From an uncultured bacterium (GTDB lineage: Bacteria; Planctomycetota; UBA1135; GCA-002686595): a stretch of 55,728 nt of DNA. Below the pieces are notes generated by a model. The model did no database searches, was not told the origin of the DNA, and saw only the letters and a program-made list of their open reading frames with translations. Location: positions 1 to 55,728 of the forward strand of contig CALLKX010000051.1 in NCBI GenBank assembly GCA_938083085.1, given 5' to 3'. A program made the position numbers and the translations under genes. Shown piece after piece: positions 51,128-55,728 of this stretch (positions within the stretch are counted from its first letter, which is position 1; each line of letters starts with the position of its first letter).

Positions 51128-51568
51128 TCAGCGCGGCGCCGGACCCTCGCCGTGAACATGCACCACCAGCGCCCGCGCGTGCGGGGCGGCGCGGTGTTCG
51201 AAGAGGAAGAGGCCCTGCCAGGTGCCAGAGGCGAGGCGTCCGGCTGCCACAGGGATCGTCTCCGAGGTCCTCGTGACCGATGCTCGGAGGTGGGAGGGCA
51301 TGTCGTCCTCGCCCTCGAGGGTGTGGGTGTAGCGCGGGTCGCCGTCGGGAGCGAGGCGCTCGAACCAGGCGAGTAGATCACGGGCGGCGCTGGGGTCGGC
51401 GTTCTCCTGGATGAGGAGGCTGGCCGAGGTGTGGGTGCAGAAGACGACGGCGAGTCCGGTCTCCACGCCTGATCGGGCGACGATCGACGAGACCTCGCGC
51501 GTGATCTCGGTCAGCCCTCGGCCCGGCGTCGCGATCTCGAGACGCTCCTGGTGGTGCACGACGTTCAT
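51128..51568 (-). CDS. YjbQ family protein (secondary thiamine-phosphate synthase)
   Basis: A 146-residue single-domain protein of the YjbQ/UPF0047 family. Conserved stretches are VVFCTHTSASLLIQENADPS, LEGEDDMPSHLRASV and GTWQGLFLFEHR, with two His in the metal/active site region. E. coli YjbQ shows weak thiamine-phosphate synthase activity; the physiological role is unclear. It is convergent with the arylsulfotransferase-like gene (27 bases apart) and divergent from the GNAT gene (45 bases apart). The MNVVHHQERLEI start is the family's normal N-terminus. Confidence 0.92.
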   Translation of the reverse strand: MNVVHHQERLEIATPGRGLTEITREVSSIVARSGVETGLAVVFCTHTSASLLIQENADPSAARDLLAWFERLAPDGDPRYTHTLEGEDDMPSHLRASVTRTSETIPVAAGRLASGTWQGLFLFEHRAAPHARALVVHVHGEGPAPR

Positions 51569-51613
51569 CGCTCCATTTCATCCTGACCGGGCCGTGCCCG
51601 TACCCTCTGCCCC

Positions 51614-52348
51614 ATGGAACCCACCAAGGCTGAACTCCTGGCGCGGCTGGGCGATGTCCCCGCGCTTGTGGAGGCACGGGGGTTGCTGCGCCGCCGCGGG
51701 ACGTCCCTGGTGATGAGCCAGCAGCGGGAGGGGGCCGGGTTTGTCTTCGCCCCCGACCATGACCTCGCGGCGGCCTTCGGTGCGCCGGAGCCCGGCCTGG
51801 CCGAGGCGCTGACGTTGGCGGCACGCGCGGCCGGCGTCGACCGGGGGCACCTCAGGCTGCGCGCCGCGCCAGAGGTGATGGAGGAGTGGTGCGCGGAGGG
51901 CGCGGCGCGGGCAGCCGGCGTGGTGGAGGTGTTCTCATGGGGAGGGAAGCCCGAGGCGCTCGCGGCGCAGGCCGCTCGCCATGAGGTCCGGGTCCTCGCC
52001 GGGGGGGACCCCTGGGTGGATGAACTCCCTGGCCCCATGCGGCGGGAGCTGGAGGCCCTCGAGTCCTGGCCCGCGGCCGCGGTGGCCATGGCGGGGGGCG
52101 AGCCCGTGGCCCTCGCCTACGCCTTCGTGGAGACGGAGACCCTCTGGGACGTGTCCGTCGAGACAACCGCGGCGTTCCGCCGTGAGGGCTTCGGCGCCTG
52201 CGCGGCGGCGGCCCTCATGCTCGACCAGGCAGCGGCTGGGCTCGCGCCGGTCTGGTCGGTGGCCGCGACCAATGGGCCCTCGGTCGCGCTCGCCAAGCGG
52301 CTCGGATTCGTGCCCGCGGCGCGCTGGGGGGACTGGCGGCTGCCCTAG
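51614..52348 (+). CDS. GNAT-family acetyltransferase
   Basis: A 244-residue protein whose last 130 residues form a GNAT domain. AAVAMAGGEPVALAYAFVET is strands 3-4. VETTAAFRREGFGACAAAAL carries the acetyl-CoA Arg/Gln-x-x-Gly-x-Gly/Ala loop in the form RREGFG. VWSVAATNGPSVALAKRLGF is the classic NxxSxxLxxKLGF ending. The first 110 residues are a separate, less conserved part. The acceptor is unknown. It overlaps the end of the convergent amidase gene by 4 bases (52345-52348). Confidence 0.8.
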   Translation: MEPTKAELLARLGDVPALVEARGLLRRRGTSLVMSQQREGAGFVFAPDHDLAAAFGAPEPGLAEALTLAARAAGVDRGHLRLRAAPEVMEEWCAEGAARAAGVVEVFSWGGKPEALAAQAARHEVRVLAGGDPWVDELPGPMRRELEALESWPAAAVAMAGGEPVALAYAFVETETLWDVSVETTAAFRREGFGACAAAALMLDQAAAGLAPVWSVAATNGPSVALAKRLGFVPAARWGDWRLP

Positions 52349-53457
52349 GGGAGCACGGTGAACTTGAGGCCGTCGGACAGCCCGATCGGCGCCGCGGGCA
52401 GGAGCCCGGGGTCCCGGTACCACCACTGGCAGAAGATCTCATCCCCAGGGAGCATCCCGCTCGCGTTGAGGAAGCCGCTGTCCATCTGGAGCTCGAGGCG
52501 CCCCGAGCAGTTGCCGGGTCCGAGCCCGTTGGAGAACTGAACCGGGGTGCGCATCAAGGGGCCACCGACGCACAGGAACCCGCCGAGCAGCGGCAGCTCC
52601 AGCCCCTCGCGCCCCCAGAAGAGCATCCCGAACTGCTGGCTCAGGACCTGATCGCAGGCGACGACAAAGTCGCTCTGGCTGACGGAGGGTGTGCCCGCGG
52701 CCTCGATCGACGGGACGCAGCCCGCCGAGGCGGTCTTGGGGAAGCAGTAGGTGGAGGGGCCGTCCACCGGGACGTGGGGCGGCATGCCGTAGTGGCGCTG
52801 GATCCCGAACAGGTGGGCCAGGGCCAGGGCCTCCACGGCGCCCGGCGCTGACAGCGCTGCCGCGTCGCCGGGGTTGCTCAGGAACCCCGCCTCCGTCAGC
52901 GCCGCGGGCATCAGGGTCTCCCGAAGCACGTAGAAGTTGGCGGTCTTGGGGCCCCGATCCACGAAGCCCATGGCGTTGAGGAGCTCCTCCTGGAGTCGGT
53001 CGCGGAGGTCCGCGCCTGGCGTCCCGTTGGAGAAGGAGAATGTCTCCGTCCCGCTGGCGAGCGAGCTGGTGAAGGCGTTGTGGTGGATCGAGACGAAGCG
53101 ATCTGCGGGCCAGTTGTTGGCGGCGTTGGTCCGGCTCGCGAGCGACACCGACGCGTCGTCGGTGCGCGTCATCATGACCTCCCACTCGCCGCCGCCCGAG
53201 GTGTCGGCGGTGTCGGCCTCGAGCAGGTCGCGGAGCCGGAGGGCGACCTCGAGGTTGAGCTCCTTCTCTACGACGCCGTTGCCGACCGCCCCCGGGTCGA
53301 TCCCGCCGTGGCCCGCGTCGACGAAGATCCTCCGGGGGGCGCCGCCGCCGCCGATGACGGCGCTGGCGGTGGTCTCGAGCTGAACAGCGGCCACCGCGGC
53401 GAGGCCGAGGGTGGCGACGAGGGGTGCCGTTCGGCGGAGCGTGGATCGTCTCTTCAT
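52345..53457 (-). CDS. N-acetylmuramoyl-L-alanine amidase with C-terminal WYRD/SDGL module
   Basis: A 370-residue exported amidase (signal about 1-33). The Amidase_3 domain (about 43-250) has all zinc and catalytic residues: His50 in FVDAGHGG, Glu64 in VVEKELNL, His125 in SIHHN, and Glu189 in TEAGFLSNPGD. It cleaves the peptide stem from muramic acid in peptidoglycan. The last 100 residues are a different module: FGMLFWGREG, LCVGGPLMRTPVQF, and FCQWWYRDPG with GLSDGLKFTV. It is shared with the secreted protein at 19307-20581. Start ATG 53457 gives the signal peptide; the longer frame upstream is rejected. The gene is divergent from lysA, 85 bases away. Confidence 0.92.
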   Translation of the reverse strand: MKRRSTLRRTAPLVATLGLAAVAAVQLETTASAVIGGGGAPRRIFVDAGHGGIDPGAVGNGVVEKELNLEVALRLRDLLEADTADTSGGGEWEVMMTRTDDASVSLASRTNAANNWPADRFVSIHHNAFTSSLASGTETFSFSNGTPGADLRDRLQEELLNAMGFVDRGPKTANFYVLRETLMPAALTEAGFLSNPGDAAALSAPGAVEALALAHLFGIQRHYGMPPHVPVDGPSTYCFPKTASAGCVPSIEAAGTPSVSQSDFVVACDQVLSQQFGMLFWGREGLELPLLGGFLCVGGPLMRTPVQFSNGLGPGNCSGRLELQMDSGFLNASGMLPGDEIFCQWWYRDPGLLPAAPIGLSDGLKFTVLP

Positions 53458-53542
53458 CTCGGATTTGAAGGTACACCGAACCCGCCGGGCTCGCTGGGCT
53501 CCCGGGTTTGAACTTCGCGCCCGATGACGGAGAATCTCGGCC

Positions 53543-54778
53543 ATGGACCGACGTCTCCAACGCCAGGGGCTCCTCGCCGAGCTCGCCGCTGCCCATGGCA
53601 CTCCCCTCTACGTGTATGACCTCGCGGCCGTGCGCCGAAACCTCGCGCCCTTCGAGCCCTTCGATTCGGTGCGCTACGCGGTCAAGGCCAACTCGAACCT
53701 CGCGGTGCTCCGCACCCTGCGGGAGGGGGGCGCGCGCTGCGAGGTGGTCTCCGCGGGTGAGATCAAGCGCGCCCGGGCGGCCGGGTTTGAGCCGGATGAA
53801 ATGGTCTACACGGCCGACCTCATGGACCGGCGGGCGCGCGCGCTGGTGGGCGAGCTCGGGCTCCACGTCAACGCGGGGAGCGCCGCGATGCTCGAGGACG
53901 TCGCGGAGCTCTGCGGTCCGGTGGACGTCACGCTCAGGGTGAACCCCGGCTTCGGTGAAGGGCATGACATGAAGGTCACCACCGGCGGCCCTCACTCCAA
54001 GCACGGTATCTGGCACGAGGAGCTCCCCGCCGTTCGCGAGCGGGCGGAGGCGCTGGGGCTACGGGTCACGGGGCTGCATGTGCACATCGGTTCCGGACTC
54101 GAGGGGCGCTTCATCGAGCGGACCGTCGAGGCCATGGAGCCGGCCGTCGCGCTCTTCGGTGAGACCCTCATGCGCGTCTCCTGCGGGGGGGGGATGTCAT
54201 TCCCCTACCGTCCCGATGCGGCACCCTTCGACATCGAGCGCTTCGCGGCGACCTGGTTGGCGGGGCGTGAGCGCTGGTCCCGGTCGCTGGGGCGGACGAT
54301 CGAGCTGGAGGCCGAGCCCGGTCGGGTGCTGGTGGCCGACGCGGGGGTCCTGTTGACCGAGGTCTGCGGCGTGAAGTCCACGGGAAGTGAGGGGGCGACC
54401 TTCGTGCTCGTGGATGCAGGCTTCCACACGATGATCCGACCGATGCTCTACGGAGCGTTCCACCGCATCAGCGCCCTCGCCGGTGGGGACCGCCCCACCA
54501 CCCCGAAGATGGTCGCCGGGCCCCTGTGCGAGAGCGCCGACGTGTTCACCCAGGGGAAGGGCGGCGCGCCGGAGCCCCAGGAGCTCCCTGATCTGGAGCG
54601 CGGGGAGCTGCTCGTCATCCACGATGTGGGCGCCTATGGCGCGGCCATGGCGTCCTGCTACAACTCCCGCCCGCTCCCGGCCGAGGTCGTGCTCCACGAG
54701 GATGGCTCCGCATCGCTGGCGCGTCCGTCCATCGACCCCAACCACCTGCTGGACCTCGAGCGGGAGGCGCTGGCGTGA
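53543..54778 (+). CDS. lysA: Diaminopimelate decarboxylase
   Basis: A 411-residue PLP enzyme of the alanine-racemase fold, converting meso-diaminopimelate to lysine. The PLP lysine is Lys48 in VRYAVKANSN, and GLHVHIGSGLEG is the signature that follows the barrel's His. RVNPGFGEGHDMKVTTGGPH, EAEPGRVLVADAG, FVLVDAGFHTMIRPMLYGAF and the late CESADVF are all standard for LysA. YGAAMASCYNSRP ends the active site with Tyr and Cys residues. It supplies lysine, while its substrate is a peptidoglycan precursor, so it fits beside the amidase gene. The following serine-hydrolase gene overlaps its stop (GTGA). Confidence 0.96.
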   Translation: MDRRLQRQGLLAELAAAHGTPLYVYDLAAVRRNLAPFEPFDSVRYAVKANSNLAVLRTLREGGARCEVVSAGEIKRARAAGFEPDEMVYTADLMDRRARALVGELGLHVNAGSAAMLEDVAELCGPVDVTLRVNPGFGEGHDMKVTTGGPHSKHGIWHEELPAVRERAEALGLRVTGLHVHIGSGLEGRFIERTVEAMEPAVALFGETLMRVSCGGGMSFPYRPDAAPFDIERFAATWLAGRERWSRSLGRTIELEAEPGRVLVADAGVLLTEVCGVKSTGSEGATFVLVDAGFHTMIRPMLYGAFHRISALAGGDRPTTPKMVAGPLCESADVFTQGKGGAPEPQELPDLERGELLVIHDVGAYGAAMASCYNSRPLPAEVVLHEDGSASLARPSIDPNHLLDLEREALA

Positions 54779-55728
54779 GCGCCGGCGGCTCCTGGCGCGG
54801 CCTCCGGCGGCGGCCCAGACCGGAGCGCGGACCCGAGCGCCAGCCGGTGTTCCGGTCCGCACTGCTCCGCGCGCTGGCCATCCTGGCGCTCACGGCTGCG
54901 GTGGCCTGCGCCGCGGCCCCCACGCAGCAGGCTGGGCCCCGCGCGGAGGGGCTGCTCGCCGGGCTGCTTCAGTCGCGACCGGACCTCTTCGCGGACCTGC
55001 TCGACGAGGCGGACGCCCACCGGATCAAGATCGAGCTCGTGGTCGTGGGGGGGGCGGAAGGGGAGGGGGCCGCCGGGCCCATCCTCGAGCGGCATGCTTA
55101 TGAACGGGGGCCCGAGTACTTCTACCCCGCGAGCGCGGTGAAGACGGCAGCGGTGATCGCAGCCCTCGAGCAGCTGGGCGACGTGGAGGCCGCGGGCTGG
55201 CAGCCCGGACCGGCCGCGGGCGCACCGATTTCGCGCTCGACGGCGCTCCGCTTTCACCCCCTCTTCGACGATGACGTCCTCGAAGAAACGGATGCCAGCC
55301 ACCTGGACGGCGGCACGATCACGGCGGGCCACGACGCCCGCAAGGTGCTGCTGGTCTCGGACAACGGGGCCTACAACCGGCTCTACGAGCTCGCGGGCAA
55401 CGACGGGGTCAACGGCTCGCTGCGCGCCGCAGGGCTGACGCGCACGCGCATCTTTCACAGGCTCGCGGAGTTCCGCTCGTCGGGAGATCAGCTCAGGGTT
55501 CCCGCCATCGACCTCCTCGACGATCAGGGCCGTGTGATCGCCAGCCTCCCGGCGCGCACCGCGGCATCCCCCGGCTCGAACGCCGACCTGGACGGCGTCG
55601 AGTTTGGCCGCGCTCACACCCTCGGGGCGCAGCTGGTTGAGGGGCCCATGAGCTTCGCTCGGAAGAACTTCATGCCGCTCGAGGAGCTGGTGGACATGAA
55701 CATCATGCTCCTGCGGCCGGACCTGCAG
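54775..55728 (+). CDS. Beta-lactamase/transpeptidase-fold serine hydrolase, lipoprotein (3' end outside window)
   Basis: An incomplete gene that runs off the window after 318 codons, beginning at GTG 54775 in a GTGA overlap with lysA. An N-terminal membrane segment (about 30-45) ends AVAC, a possible lipobox at Cys45. Residues 117-123 read FYPASAVK, giving the SxxK catalytic pair Ser120/Lys123, and SDN follows at 195-197 in LLVSDNGAYNRLYEL. These two motifs are diagnostic of the class A beta-lactamase / D-Ala-D-Ala transpeptidase fold; the third (KTG/KSG) would lie beyond the window. Such proteins in Planctomycetota are annotated serine hydrolases. Whether it acts on peptidoglycan or on beta-lactams cannot be told. 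Confidence 0.8.
   Translation, partial: MSAGGSWRGLRRRPRPERGPERQPVFRSALLRALAILALTAAVACAAAPTQQAGPRAEGLLAGLLQSRPDLFADLLDEADAHRIKIELVVVGGAEGEGAAGPILERHAYERGPEYFYPASAVKTAAVIAALEQLGDVEAAGWQPGPAAGAPISRSTALRFHPLFDDDVLEETDASHLDGGTITAGHDARKVLLVSDNGAYNRLYELAGNDGVNGSLRAAGLTRTRIFHRLAEFRSSGDQLRVPAIDLLDDQGRVIASLPARTAASPGSNADLDGVEFGRAHTLGAQLVEGPMSFARKNFMPLEELVDMNIMLLRPDLQ

Noticed and set aside
1..55728. tRNA, rRNA, tRNA-Sec or mobile element genes
   Set aside because: No cloverleaf with a T-arm, no rRNA-like stretch, no transposase or integrase motif found on reading both strands; a covariance search was not possible.

Overview
This is a very GC-rich bacterial window, tightly packed with about 50 protein genes on both strands. 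I see no rRNA, tRNA, CRISPR array, insertion sequence or phage gene. The gene content best fits Planctomycetota, probably a deep-branching marine lineage. Evidence for this is a 3-keto-disaccharide hydrolase (DUF1080) lipoprotein, many lipoproteins and secreted proteins of unknown function, two secreted proteins sharing a C-terminal WYRD/SDGL module, and peptidoglycan genes beside free-living metabolism. Placement is inference; no marker RNA is present.

Layout. 1-264 is the truncated end of a kinase-like frame, followed by a strong terminator. 443-4000 holds a receiver protein, a GT4 glycosyltransferase and a B12-binding radical SAM enzyme. 4055-9477 holds a gene interrupted by an in-frame UGA that I interpret as a selenoprotein, a TPR protein, a BadF/GlcNAc-kinase-type ATPase, a lipoprotein joining a tyrosine-phosphatase-type domain to a cytochrome c'-type C-terminus, and a duplicated LAB_N membrane protein. 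9506-13930 holds a 12-bp tandem repeat, a pentameric ligand-gated channel homologue, an M50 protease, a DUF1080 lipoprotein, an overlapping pair of TatA/TatB-like genes (the first only 50 codons) and a sugar-isomerase-like TIM barrel. 14114-14338 is a small four-cysteine protein with an unusually good ribosome binding site, followed by a 0.64-kb gene-free stretch with a 19-bp repeat.

14976-19199 is a compact signalling operon: HPt protein, receiver-histidine kinase, receiver-HDOD, and receiver with a degenerate HD-GYP domain. It ends in a perfect 18-bp terminator hairpin. 19307-31022 has a secreted protein, pntAB transhydrogenase, an alpha/beta hydrolase, an SDR, an M43 metalloprotease and carB. 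31299-40303 is mostly envelope functions: propeller and TPR lipoproteins, HAD hydrolase, MOSC protein, MltA, SDR, an RTX-like lipoprotein and a carboxypeptidase-regulatory-like protein.

40389-55728 is mainly housekeeping: Maf, hemB, folE2, topA, an EEP-family hydrolase, a class V aminotransferase, a prolyl-aminopeptidase-like hydrolase, an arylsulfotransferase-like protein with glycine-rich inserts, YjbQ, GNAT, an N-acetylmuramoyl-L-alanine amidase, lysA and a beta-lactamase-fold serine hydrolase cut by the window edge. Peptidoglycan metabolism is represented by mltA, the amidase, lysA and perhaps the terminal hydrolase.

The most important observation is the UGA at 4340-4342. It follows a Gly-Cys-Thr context and the same frame continues for 343 codons. 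A perfectly placed SECIS-like hairpin with a GGA loop follows it. The second is the phosphatase-cytochrome c' fusion at 7754-8785.
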